Source: Armillaria gallica (taxonomy: Eukaryota; Basidiomycota; Agaricomycetes; Agaricales; Physalacriaceae). From it: a DNA stretch of 64,000 nt. Location: the NCBI GenBank assembly GCA_037576215.1, contig JBANDB010000001.1, positions 1,736,001 through 1,800,000 on the forward strand. The letters are read 5' to 3'. This document shows positions 13,000 through 24,516 of the stretch, one piece after another. Position numbers and translations under genes: made by a program. The notes under the pieces were generated by a model. That model did not search any database. It saw only the letters and a list, made by a program, of their open reading frames with translations, and had not been told where the DNA came from. Positions within the stretch are counted from its first letter, which is position 1; the number at the start of each line of letters is the position of its first letter.

Positions 13000-15900
13000 A
13001 TGGCCTCCGGGATGTACGATGCAGGCCCATCTTCGTCGGCGCCTCTATCATACCCGACTAGTCGTCGTCCTCCAGGCTCAGGTCCTCTCTCATATGAGGT
13101 TTGCGCTATTTCTTTACGGTACATTGACCGGCTGACCCATTCCGGCGTCCTTGCTGTATTCTTTTTAGCGGCCCCTTTCACGAAGACGGACACCTTCTCC
13201 ACACCGGCATTACGGAAATGATGCTCCAGGCTATCATTCTAACTATCCGAATGTGTATCGACCTAATTACTGGCCGGATCGTGGATCTTCCTATGACGGT
13301 TTATCACCAAGTCCGGACCGCTTTGAACGCTCTCGCGAACCTGACGTGGACCCAAGGGATCGTTCTGGAGGCTGGGGACCTCATTCTGAATCACATTGGG
13401 AGGGTGGTTCATCTTTTCGAAGGGAGCCTATGTTAGCTGCTACTCGAATGTTTGAGCCGTCAGAAACTTGGAAAAGAAATCATGACGAGCGTTCAACGCA
13501 CTCTTCAACGTAAATACGCTTGTTGCCTGACATTTTCAGCTTCTGACTTGCGTTTCAGGTACAATCCTGGGTCCCCGGTTATCGACAAACACCCAGACAG
13601 ATCCGGAAGAGACTTCGTCGATTTAACCTCAGAACGATCTGCTCGAAATGATCGGCTCTTCAGAGATGACGATCGACATTATCGACCATCTCAAAGCTTC
13701 ACGTCAGAGACTAATGGAAGGTCCGGATACAATTCATATAGACCAACGTACGATAGAGATTCGTCTTCCTCGCAAATGCGAAAAAGATCCGTATCAGGAT
13801 CTGTTGTAAATGACGGACGAAATGGTCGCTGTAGCTCAACGAGGTCGTCGTCTCGGGATAGTCGCACACGGTCACGATCTTTCTCTCGAGACCGTTCTCA
13901 ACGTCGATCCAGTTCGAAGTCACGCCTGTCTACTCGTCCACCATTACCCACGCGTAACAAATTACAGCCGCGATCTACCTCTTCATCCCGTTCACAGCGT
14001 CGGACTGGATCGGGGGCCAGCACATCTCGTATTCGTCCACTGGCTGCGAAACCCCAACGTTCTTACTCGCGCGCGCGGCCTTCACGTTCACGCTCCCGCT
14101 CACGGTCGTACTCTGACTTTCGCTCTCGCTCGCCTGATGATAAGTCTCGTCGACGTAGCTCGAGCCGTGGGAGGTCTCTCTCTCGCCATCGTAGGCAGCC
14201 TACTCCAGACCGCGTATCCGAACCAAAGAATGAAAGACGATCTTGGTCTCGTTCTTCCATTGCTTCTTCTCGTGCTTCGCCTCCCCCTCCCCCTACTACA
14301 ACCGCAGTAGAAAACTTTGTTGATGTGTCAAAGTCTGCTTCTGATACGCAGATGATTGAGCAACCGATCAAAGAGCCCAAGCCTGTTATTAAATCCCCTT
14401 CTTCACCTGAGCCGACGATTCCTGAGGCAAAAGTTCCCGTGGCAAGGACCTCAGTAAGTTGGAACTTCTCTACATTCTGTTATTGTTAATTTTCTTTCGT
14501 TCCAGGATGAAAACACCAAAGAAACTGTTCAAGCCCAGATTAATGGGATCGAGGATGGTATGCAACTCTTTGTTTCCGAGACTTCGTTCTAAATTGATCT
14601 CCTTTCCTCCAGGTCCCAAAGAGCCAGTTCTAGACTCAATATCGTTGGATTCCGGGTGCATACCACATCCAGTTCCCGATACGAAGGAGAGTTCCTCGGC
14701 GAAAGATGACATTCCTCCAGCCGAAGTGGATATCCACTCCCTCAAAGCCAGGCAACCACCCGTAATCGACTTCACTGAGGATGATATACCCAGCATTTCT
14801 GAGTCGTCGTCACTACAAGAAGTCTTCAGGGCATCAATAATGACAAAGCTTCTTCACTTTCCTCAGACACAGGAAGAGCATGTTGAACCTATTATTCGCT
14901 CAAATCAGGTTCTCGTTCGTACTCACGTAGGCAGGGCATCAACGACCCCCGACCAACTCATCACGGAGATAAATAGTGGAGAGCATCTGTCCCAGAGGTT
15001 GGAGTCTTTCATGTCAACGAAGGATGCTCTCGTCGAGCACTTCCAAAAACGACAGGCCGCTCTTGTGGACAAAGTCCAGCGCCTTCAAGAAGAGTATCTT
15101 TCTCTTCACGAGCGCTGGTTATCACGTTGTCGCGTTCTGGATGCACAGAACAAGCTTTTACCGGCAGAGCTGGAACCGCCCCTACCATCCTCAAGCCGGA
15201 CGACCCGTCGCACGGCTGCCACCTTGGGCGATGCTGTCCGTTCTGATTTCGAGATGGAGCAAATAATTGCGAGTCTCGGAAACGACGAAGCAACCGATCC
15301 CGCTCACCTGTCCTTGAAGAATCATGCCGTAATACCAGACATGATCTCAGTTCAACGTGGGTCGGTGGACTATGTCTACGACGACACGAATCTGTTGGTC
15401 GAGAACCCTTTGGAGTATTACCGCCCTCGCACAGGGATGGATGATTGGACACCAGAGGAAGAACAGATTTTCCAAGACCGCTACGCCGCCCATCCGAAGC
15501 AGTTTGGTATTATTGCTGATTCTATTCCCAACAAGACGGCGGCGCAATGTGTTGCATATTATTATCTACACAAGAAGCAACACATCGACTTCCGCAAGGT
15601 CGTATCACAGTACGCGCCTAAACGTAGGCGACGACGAACGGGGAAGCAGAAGGCCAACGCGCTGTTGACGGATATTAGGCAGCATGATGCTGAAGTGAAT
15701 GGCAATGCTGATGGGCAGGAAATTACCGGAGGCCGTGGCCGAAGTAGAAGGGTTGCGGCTCGTAAGGTTCAGATTGAGGAGACACCGACGTCTACGCCGA
15801 CACCGGAACCTGAGCAAAAGGTACGGCCCAAGCGACGTCGAACAGTAGCGGTGCGGTCCGGGCTCTCTATTAATAATGAGGAGGAGGAGGGTACCGTGAG

Positions 15901-16822
15901 TATTATCATTTTCCCTTCGATTCATACGTTGACTTGTGGCTTGCAGGACCAGGAACGTAAACCCAAGCGAACGAAACGGCAGCGCAAGGTCAAGTCGGCG
16001 GCGATTGTTGACGAATCACAAGCGTCAATCGTTGAGATGAAGTTTATTGATCAAAGTGATCCTTCACAGCGTCGTAAGCCTCCTATTGCCGTTACTCAAT
16101 GGTCCGATGACGATAAGAGTGCGTAGTGGTTACATGTTTCACCCAGCCCTATGCCTGACCCCACGGTTGCAGAGCTTTTTCTGAAGCTGCTTGGCCAATA
16201 TGGTGATGATTTCAAACGAATTGCAGCCTCAATGCCGAACAAGGTATTTTTGATTCTTAATTGATGTATAAAGCTGATGGTTTTTTTGCAGACTACCATA
16301 CAAGTTTGTAATTTTTACAAAACCAATTGTGATGAGATGGGGTTCAAGACGGTCGCGGCATGTGCGCCTAAACGTTCACCAAGTCCGGCGTCTGGCGATG
16401 CTGGGGAGGGCGTGTCATCAACTCAAGTTGATTCATCGGCTCCCATGGCATCGCTTACCTCGGACAATGTAGAAGGCGTACACCACGGAGATCAAGTTAC
16501 GACAACTGTCCCAGATTATGTTCAGATGCAAACTTCATCTTCATGGTCTACGTTTTCGTCAGCCAATAATAGCAGCGCAACCACACGACCATCGGATTCC
16601 AATTCGGCGAAAAATCATTCTCCTTCCCAGCTTCATGTGCATAATGCCTCTACTATACCCGTGGCTTCGATTTATCCTACCCCTCCAGCCGGGGTACAAT
16701 ACCCGACTGGGACCCAACCATACGGTGCTCATTCTGGTTATTCTTATCCACCATACGCTGCGCCTTATCCGTTTATGGCCGGCGCTCCTCCTCCCTCATA
16801 CTTTTATCCCTCGAGTTCATGA
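13000..16822 (+). CDS. SNT1: SANT/Myb-domain transcriptional corepressor, SNT1 / NCoR-like, with RS-rich N-terminal region
   Basis: Spliced product of about 1,150 residues from eight exons. The start MASGMYDAGPSS is followed, after an intron, by RPLSRRRTPSPHRHYG and a long disordered region. A dense Arg-Ser tract falls around residues 220-380, with many RSRSRS-type runs. A helical segment (QRLESFMSTKDALVEHFQKR) precedes the first SANT domain DDWTPEEEQIFQDRYAAHPK...IPNKTAAQCVAYYYLHKK. Basic segments follow, then a second SANT domain (LFLKLLGQYGDDFKRIAASMPNKTTIQVCNFY). Paired SANT domains of this spacing define NCoR/SMRT and yeast Snt1, the scaffold of Set3-type histone deacetylase complexes in the nucleus. 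The C-terminus is Ser/Thr/Pro/Tyr-rich. The RS tract is more SR-protein-like than I expect for Snt1. All exons join in frame. Confidence 0.85.
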
Positions 16823-16991
16823 TCACACATATATATTATTCACACTTTTAGCATTCACGTTATAGACAATGGCGAACTTGTCTTAAATTTATTCTTAAAG
16901 GCTTATTGCATGTATTGGTATTCCTTTGGGTATTTTTGCGGGATATATTATAGATGCACGTCTTACGATACGAGCTTTCGCCGGCAAGTTC

Positions 16992-18005
16992 TCACCGCCT
17001 GCCTTCGACCATTATTATGTGATATCCAAAGTTGGTTTTCACGAGAGAGGAGACGACGGGCTTGTCGACCGTTGACGGCGCTAGGGCGAATGCTGCATCC
17101 TGGAATGGACCCACCTGGAATCGCGGAATGTTAGAATTAAATGACATGCATCTGGGGTAGGGATCACGACTTTGTGCTGAGAAAGTCAAGCCCTGAAACC
17201 TGAGAATGCGGCTCCGGCTTTGGTTCACCTTTTCTGATTCGAGAAACAGACATGATAGATAGATGGACAAGGTAGTTCCCTTGTACGCAACAAAGGGAAC
17301 CACTCTATCAAATGAACCCGTTTCCGGAACCAAGAAGGAACACAAGGTACAATTCCGGGGACGCGTCTCGCTTTCAGGTTCCCTTTTCCAAGGCCAAAAA
17401 GTCGCACCATCTTGGGTATCGTGCGCGAAACATGTGCACTCGAGCCAGTCTCCCCCCGCTGAAATGAACTCGATGATAAATCAATCCACGTCAAACGACA
17501 GCTGGGTTCGACTGGTTCGAAAGATGGTCCCCCCAGTATTAGATGAAGTTACGAGAATAGCTCACCATGCTCCCCCTTGTCATCCATCCCAAACTGCCGC
17601 CGGCTAGGAGATCATGAGAAGTATCAAGATCGTGAACAGAGAAGACTTACCTTTTGCCTTATCTTCAGAGTATTCTTGGGCGACTTTATTGAAAGAGACG
17701 CCCTCCTGGAGGAGAGGAGGTGTAAGTTGGGGATAGATAGTCATGTTTGGTACTGAACTTGTATTTTTGCAAGGGCCTCAGTGGCCTTGGAGTGCTTCTC
17801 ACATAGAATGTGGCGCACGTTGACAGCGGTAGCTGCCTTGAGAGTGCTCTTTCCCTGAGAAATAACTGAATTCATGTCGTCCCAATATGACTTGACAGAG
17901 ACGTACCTTGGGCTTCTCCTCTACTTCTTCCTTCGATTTCCCCTTCTTATCCTCTCCTTTCTTGCTGCTGGATTTCTTTTCAGTGTTGGCTGCCTTCTTG
18001 GCCAT
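16992..18005 (-). CDS. PIN4: Parvulin-type peptidyl-prolyl isomerase, Par14/PIN4-like
   Basis: Five exons encode about 136 residues. The Lys/Ser/Glu-rich N-terminus ([20 protein letters not shown]) matches the basic tail of Par14, which binds DNA and pre-ribosomal particles. The rotamase domain follows: [61 protein letters not shown] and, at the end, [16 protein letters not shown]. The two active-site His residues (VRHIL and YHIIM), Cys41-type position and Phe/Met pocket are present. No WW domain is present, so it is Par14 and not Pin1. The last intron (about 17121-17563) is roughly 440 nt, far longer than its neighbours, and holds a perfect hairpin. The gene diverges from ABCE1 with 144 bases between start codons. 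Confidence 0.93.
17275..17300. repeat. Perfect 8-bp inverted repeat inside the long PIN4 intron
   Basis: GTTCCCTT at 17275-17282 and AAGGGAAC at 17293-17300 pair perfectly around a 10-base loop. It lies in the roughly 440-nt last intron of the Par14 gene. No box C/D pair was visible around it. Confidence 0.5.
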
Positions 18006-18149
18006 GGTGGAGTTATCTAGCCTGAGCGAATCATCGTAGCGGGATTATCGATGGTGCACGTGTCCAGTGACGACGGTACCGAAAAGAGGAATTCGATAAT
18101 CATTTTTTTGTAACGCGTTTTCCTATCCTATACCCAAGACATATCGACC

Positions 18150-20732
18150 ATGGCCGACAAAATTACACGTATCGCCATTGTCGACTCGAATCGTTGTAAA
18201 CCGAAGCGATGTGCTCAAGAATGTAAAAAGGTGCGCTGGCCTTTGGGAGGAACAGCAGGTAGCTGATGGATATTTCCAGTCATGTCCTGTCGTACGAATG
18301 GGTGCGTTGGTTGCATATCTGCGAAGGACGGCTCTGACGGTCGCGGATATCAGGAAAACTCTGTATCGAAGTCAAGTCTTCCGACAAAATCGCATTCATC
18401 TCCGAATTTCTCTGTATTGGTTGCGGTATATGCGTCAAAAAGTGCGTACAAGTCCTCTTTTCCCCCCAATATACATCCTCATTTTCCTTAGGTGTCCGTT
18501 CGAAGCTATCACAATCATCAATCTACCTACAAATCTCGAATCACAAGTAACGCATCGATACACCGCAAACGCCTTCAAGTTGCATCGGCTACCCACACCA
18601 CGCCCCGGGCAGGTTTTGGGTCTGGTGGGGACGAACGGTATTGGAAAGAGTACGGCATTGAAAATATTGGCGGGGAAACTAAAGCCCAACTTGGGGCGCT
18701 ACGATGTGCGTTGCAATTTTTTACCTATCAAGATTAATCGGTTTGGTGGTCAGGATCCATCCAAGGCGAGGAATAGGACTCGTGACAGATTGTGCTTTGC
18801 TTTCGGGGGTGAATTTGTTCTCAAGAATATCACCTGTGGTCCACCCAGAAATTTCCAGCAGTCTCGCTCTCTGGATGTCTAGTGCCGCCACGGTGCATTT
18901 TTGGCGTGTCGGTCAAAGACACCTGGGGTTTGAACATCTAGTCTCGAATGCAAAAGCACGACCTGTTGCGATCCTATTACTCGTCTGAATGGATGTAGAC
19001 CTAGATGGTGTGGCTTACTCAAATCTACAGGACCCTCCCGACTGGCAAGAGATTCTCAAGTATTTCCGTGGATCCGAACTACAAAATTATTTCACCAAGG
19101 TATTGGAAGACAATCTGAAGGCCTTGATCAAGCCCCAATACGTCGACCATATCCCCAGAGCTATCAAAGGCAAGATGTCGGTTTCGCAGATGTTGGACTC
19201 CAAACTAGAACTGGACAACAAACAGCTGATGTGCGATGAACTCGAGCTGAACAAGGTCCTGGACAGAGAAGTGTCACAGCTTTCTGGTGGAGAGCTACAG
19301 CGTTTTGCTATTGCGATGTCGTGTATACAGAAAGCTGATGTGTTCGTCTTCGATTTCTTATGCTGTGCGAAATGCTGTTTGACACTTCTTGATAGATACA
19401 TGTTCGATGAACCGTCCAGTTATCTCGATATCAAGCAGCGTCTCAAAGCTGCAGAAGTAATTCGATCTTTGCTCACACCCGACTGTTATGTTGTTGCTGT
19501 CGAGCACGATCTCTCTGTCCTGGATTATCTCTCCGACTTCATCTGCTGTTTGTACGGGAAACCGTCCATGTACGGTGTCGTCACCATGCCTTCTTCAGTC
19601 CGAGAAGGTACGTTTCATTCTCATCAATTTTCATTAGTCTTGACCACCTGCCTAGGAATCAACATTTTCTTGGACGGCTTCATCCCCACGGAAAATTTGC
19701 GATTCCGAGAAGAGTCGCTTTCTTTCAAAATGGTTGAAACGGCAGAGGAAGTCATCGTCGAAAAGACTGCCCAATACTCGTATCCTGCTATGACGAAGAC
19801 CCTCGGCGGGTTCAAGCTTTCCGTCGAGGCCGGGAGCTTTACCGACTCGGAAATTATTGTGATGCTTGGCGAGAACGGTACCGGGAAGACTACCTTTATC
19901 CGTCTTCTTGCTGGGGACACGCCTGATATCGAGACCGACAAGCAGACTTTGTCGGTGTCTTTGAAGCCCCAGACAATTTCTCCCAAGTTCCCTGGCACCG
20001 TCCGCATGCTGCTGCTGAAGCGGATCAAGCAAGCATTCATGCATCCCCAATTCCAAACAGATGTTCTCAAGCCGATGAACCTCGAGAACATCATGGATCA
20101 AGAGGTGAAGACGTTATCCGGTGGTGAATTGCAGCGTGTTGCTATCGTTCTTGCTTTGGGTACGTTTTGTGTGTTTCTGAATTAATGTTGTCTAAACAAG
20201 CCGATGCAGGGGTGCCTAATGTCTCTCTGTACTTGCTCGATGAACCCTCCAGTTTCTTGGATTCGAGCAGCGTATCATAGCAAGTAAAGTCATCAAACGG
20301 TGCGGTGCGATTGTATACAGCTCTTATAGTCGTCTTACATCAGCATAGATTTGTTCTTCATGCGAAGAAGACGGCGTTTGTCATCGAGCACGATTTCATC
20401 ATGGCTACCTATCTTGCGGATCGTGTCATCGTGTTCGAAGGCCAGCCTGCTGTGTCTGCAACTGCCACACCGTACGTCGGTAGATTTGTACATCCAATCA
20501 ACCTTCTGACCTTTTCTTTTAGACCTCAGACTCTTCTGTCCGGCATGAACAGATTCCTGGCGTCTCTGGAGATTACTTTCCGACGTGACCCTACGAATTA
20601 CAGACCTCGAGTGAACAAGCTTCACAGTGTGAAAGATCGCGAACAGAAGGGTGAGTATTTACGTCCTTTCTCGAGCCTCCCTTCTTATGAAATCGACTAG
20701 CATCCGGAAATTACTTCTTCTTGGAGGATTAA
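18150..20732 (+). CDS. RLI1: ABCE1 / Rli1, Fe-S ABC ATPase for ribosome recycling (one apparent 1-base deletion)
   Basis: Spliced product of about 605 residues, full length for the family. The N-terminal Fe-S domain has the eight cysteines in two clusters ([18 protein letters not shown] and [16 protein letters not shown]). NBD1 has Walker [10 protein letters not shown], signature [11 protein letters not shown] and Walker [15 protein letters not shown]2 has Walker [10 protein letters not shown], signature [10 protein letters not shown], Walker [13 protein letters not shown] and the H-loop VIEHDF. The end reads SGNYFFLED. The enzyme splits post-termination and stalled ribosomes. The NBD1 intron at 18716-19031 is about 316 nt, against about 50 elsewhere. 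At 20263-20265, just after Walker B of NBD2, one G is missing: the literal frame reaches TAG at 20278, while shifting by one base restores [12 protein letters not shown]. Since the gene is essential in all eukaryotes tested, a sequencing error is more likely than a true break. Confidence 0.97.
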
Positions 20733-20994
20733 AGGGAGCCAGAGTTATACGTAGCGGCGCAGCTCAGAATGCAGTTGTAGCTTGATTGATCTCAGCACTT
20801 CATAAGGCAGTCGATCCTCCGGTATTTTGCTGGGTCCTTTGTGCTGGTTACCGGGAGATCAGTCTGGCAATATGACATTTGAGGACGAGATTAGAATGCA
20901 TGTATATTCGATGATAGTGTAGACAATTCCAGGTGATAAAAATGAGTCTTGTGAGTCGGGCCGGCGCCCCGTATTGCACTTCTTCCCTCCCGCC

Positions 20995-23215
20995 ATGACC
21001 ATCTCTGGACTTCCGGATTTCCCTGCTACGGCTATCCGGAAATCCCTTTCTCCATCGCAGCTCGCGACACTGAACCAGACGATAGCCACGCGCCTCCAGG
21101 AAACGCTGGCACTTCCGCCAGAAAAGCGCGACACCCAAGCGTCTCGCCGATTCGTAGCATCATTCGCTCAGGATACAGCGTTGCAGACCCTTCAGCCGCT
21201 GATATGGGGTAATCCGAGTGAGCCTTCCACGGTAGAAAAGTCGATTCGGCATCGAGCGCTCTTGCTGGCGGAGAAATTAGCCTCCGGGCTCGAGCTGCAG
21301 ACACTGCTAGATCTTGCCATCATTTACTCAAAATCCCGAACTCGATTGCGGAAGATTTTCGAGCAGTCTACTCCCCCGCTTCTCCCAGTCATCCGGGATG
21401 AGCTTGTCCCAGCATTCACGGCCATTCTAGGCGATTCCTCGACGGGCCTGTATGGGATCCGTAAATCCACCTATTGCATAGTGTCATTTTTGCGTGTCGC
21501 TCCAGAGGAGGTTATTCGTTCGTTCTACCATTCGAAGCAGTTTGTCCTTGCGCTCGCCAGATGCTACGACCAGGGCCTCGCGGCGATAGCTCAGTCCTAC
21601 GGTGGTCTGAGGATGACAGAGAGCAGGGATCTGGACGATTGGGAGCGGATATTCATTGAGACCAAGGTGGATATCATAGACTCCTTCCATATCATTCTTT
21701 CCTCCATGTTGCACGACCTCTCAAGCGCGTCAGGAAGAGCCTGGTGGCGGAATCCGAACAAACTTTTGATATCGTTTTTGCGCTGCTCGACGTCGGTCCT
21801 TCGTCTTCAGATCGAAGGACCCCTTCCTCAACCGTCCGCTCTTGGCCGATTATCAGCAGTCGTATGATCTCTCGAGAACTCTGGTATCAGCTTTGCGGCA
21901 TGCGTCAGAGAAAGACACGAGGCTGGACCTCTTGAGAGTGCTTTAAAGTCTCTTGAAGGGGAAGGGGAGAAGGGACCTGGGGTGCTCAAACTGATAATCC
22001 GCTCATCAGGTGTACCACCAGGTGTAGATAATCGGGGGAAGAGTGGCAACGATAAAGGAAAAGGAAAAGCTGCGCCTCTTCCCGAAATAACGCCCTCCGA
22101 TCCAGATATCGATCTTAAAGTATCTCAAGTTCTGGATATTTTCCCGGACTATCCCCCCGATTACATCAGTAGCCTCCTCACGCATCCATCATACCCGTAT
22201 CGTGGAAGTCCTGAAAACTGATTGAAGCCTTGTTGGAAGGCACAGCTCCGCCTGAAGATGACGTTCCTTTGCAGACAAGTCAGCCAAGCGTGCCTTCCAA
22301 CGAGTTGGTTTATACAAAAAGTCGACAAAATGTGTTTGACGACGAAAAAATGGATCTTACCCAACTGCGGTTGGAAAGAAGAGGTGATACTGATTTTTTG
22401 CGCTTTAGTCAAAAGAAACTAAACTTGCTGCTTTTCAGGGAGGATGAGACCTCATTATGAGGGACCGAACATTCATGGAACAGATGAAGGCTGACATTCT
22501 TCGTCGTGCTGAGGAGATATCTGATGAGGAGGAAGACGACGAGGGAACGACCGGTGCATTCGATGAAGAAGACCTTGGATCTACGGTGAAAGTAGGTGGT
22601 GATGGAGAGGAGAGTGACGAAGATGGTGCAGAGGGCGTCGGTGAAGTCGAGGCTGCCCCGTGAAGCAGCCGCCCGAAACCATAGTTGAACTGGCATACAT
22701 TCAAGATCCAAAGCAGTTCGATAGAGATGCGAATACCAGGCGTAGTAAAGGTCGCGCTGATCTGAAGGCGCAGACCGGTGGGTGTTTCTATCGACTGTGC
22801 CCTCTCGTTTTCTGACGATTTTCTAGGCTGGAGTGATGAGCAGATAGAGGGCTGGCGGATAATGCTGGAACGCAACGTACGTGGCTTCGTATATGTCTAT
22901 GATGGGTGTTTAATACGTTCGCACTTCCAGCCTAAGAAGGACAAAATACTACAGAAGCACGAGTTCGCTGGGAATCAACATACCCCGGTTCTTTCGCAAA
23001 ACAATCGTGGAGGTGGTCCATCCCGCGGGGCTGGTCGAGGCCGCGGGAGAAGTCGAGGGCGTGGAGGTGGAGGTGGAAGTGGAAGTAGAGGCGGGGGCGG
23101 GGAGCAACAGTCTCGAGACCGCGCTTGGAAAGACAAGAATAAGTCCAGTCGTGGAAACCATAATCGAAAGCGTGGCCATGATAAGAAAATGGCACGCGGA
23201 GGAGGTCCGTCGTAG
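20995..23215 (+). CDS. CUE3: Cue3 / ASCC2-like CUE-domain subunit of the ribosome quality-control trigger complex (six apparent 1-base deletions)
   Basis: About 680 residues when read across frame breaks. The N-terminal helical domain spans roughly residues 1-330. A CUE domain follows (VSQVLDIFPDYPPDYISSLL), then the RQNVFDDEKMD motif shared by Cue3 and ASCC2, an acidic stretch (ISDEEEDDE), and a C-terminal helix plus a Gly/Arg-rich basic tail. Cue3/ASCC2 binds K63-linked ubiquitin on collided ribosomes and works with the helicase Slh1/ASCC3 in splitting them. It follows ABCE1 in the same orientation, 262 bases after its stop. Reading frames must be shifted by one base at about 21733, 21822, 21934, 22218, 22455 and 22660. 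Each site is a run short by one base, and after each the expected family sequence resumes. Read literally, the gene would break into fragments. Confidence 0.85.
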
Positions 23216-23583
23216 TCTTTACGATGTTGGCAGACAATGTAACGTGTGAATGGAGATTATCGCTCAGAAGCAATCGCCAGGGATAGCTTTCGCTCGGGGA
23301 ATATAATGTCGAGATGAATCTTCATTTAGATGTCCTTCGTCACGTCGTCAACCGGTATGGCAGACAAAGTAGGCAGCCTTCCACTACTCTCTAGGCGCGC
23401 CGGCCTGCTTGCCCCAGCGCTATGTTAACCTAAACCTAAAGTACGCCGTCGTCGCCTTCACTAAATCCCTTTGACTACCTGGGACGGTGTTGAAGTCGAG
23501 CTCGTACATGACTGAACGCCTCCGATGTTTCGCGAAGCTATAGCTGCAGCGCGTCTCCACGATTCAGTGTCCACGCACGAATT
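23216..23583. other. Intergenic, nothing recognised
   Basis: Short region downstream of CUE3 and, if the following minus-strand model is right, its 3' flank. No motif or open frame worth reporting. Confidence 0.4.
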
Positions 23584-24439
23584 CTAAAGCTTGAGGGACA
23601 ATTTTGCTTCTACTTTGCAGATCAATACAGATAGGGACTGACCGAGGAGCCAACAGATTTTGGATTGGCGTCGGAGAATGGTGGAAGAGCACGCGGGTAT
23701 TGATCGTTTAAGCAAATATTCAAGGTTATCGATCTGAGAGTCGTATTCGGGTAGTTTGGAGCAATCTTTGGAAGGTGACAATAAGTGCTTGCCGAAGGCT
23801 AAGCTGAGTTCTTCAAGTTGTCCGTATCGCAGGTCTTTGTAAAAGGAGGCCGGGAATTTGTGAGTATGAAGAGAAAACGTGCTTTGGCAGCTATCGCACA
23901 GGATAATAAAATTATCGTCGCCCTTGGGAAACGAACGATAAAATATTGGAGGGATTCTCTGTGCACTGCCACCGCATCTACGAAGTCCCTGACTTCCTAG
24001 TTTGGGCATCACCTCTTCAGCAGACTTAGATCTACTAGCACTTCGGCATCCGCATGTGCTATATATTCTTCTCACGGCATTCTTTATGGCTCTTTTTTGA
24101 TTCTTGTATGAGGAATTACCGGGAGTTCAGCCGTAGAATAGTGCCCGAGTCGTCAAACCAAACTCCAGGACCACCACCTGCAGCGATACATCTTGTCAAA
24201 AGAGAATGTACGAGTCAGTAGTAGCCGACGAACTCTAGCCGGTATTTTTCACTCCAGCTCGCTTCTCCTTTGCTTCTCCCAGGCAATGTCCGTCTCATAT
24301 ATTCGAGCAGCCCTGCGTGCTTAGAATTCTGAGATACCTGGATATCTGCAAATTCAATGAGCTGCAACTTGATGTTTCGCAAGTAATTCGACGCGACAAG
24401 CTGATGCAAAAAGGCTAGACCAAGACATTCGTCCATCAT
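23584..24439 (-). CDS. Tentative hypothetical protein
   Basis: I do not recognise this. The first frame, from 24439, encodes MMDECLGLAFLHQLVASNYL and continues as a helical stretch to RLEFVGYY. Downstream frames read GGPGVWFDDSGTILRL and, after plausible introns ending near 24050 and 23964, IPPIFYRSFPKGDDNFIILC, DSCQ and a Lys/Ser/Leu-rich tail ending VEAKLSLKL. The composition looks coding (few rare residues, alternating hydrophobics). The junction between the first and second exons does not keep phase with any GT donor I can find, so either the model is wrong or another base is missing. The proposed start diverges from the XPG-like gene with only 77 bases between start codons, which would imply a shared promoter. 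Confidence 0.3.
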
Positions 24440-24516
24440 GACGTCACTACCGTATTGGTAACACGTGATGCAAATTTTCGAAAATCTTGCTCATTTGAAC
24501 TTTGAAGCAAACGTTG

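Noticed and set aside
13560..14480. Separate SR-type splicing factor gene
   Set aside because: The RS-rich exon has no own start or stop and joins in frame to the SANT exons through regular introns.
15009..15452. 147-residue minus-strand frame inside the SNT1-like gene
   Set aside because: Shadow of a conserved coding exon.
18150..20732. ABCE1 as a pseudogene
   Set aside because: Only one base is off; every motif, intron and the C-terminus are preserved, and the gene is essential.
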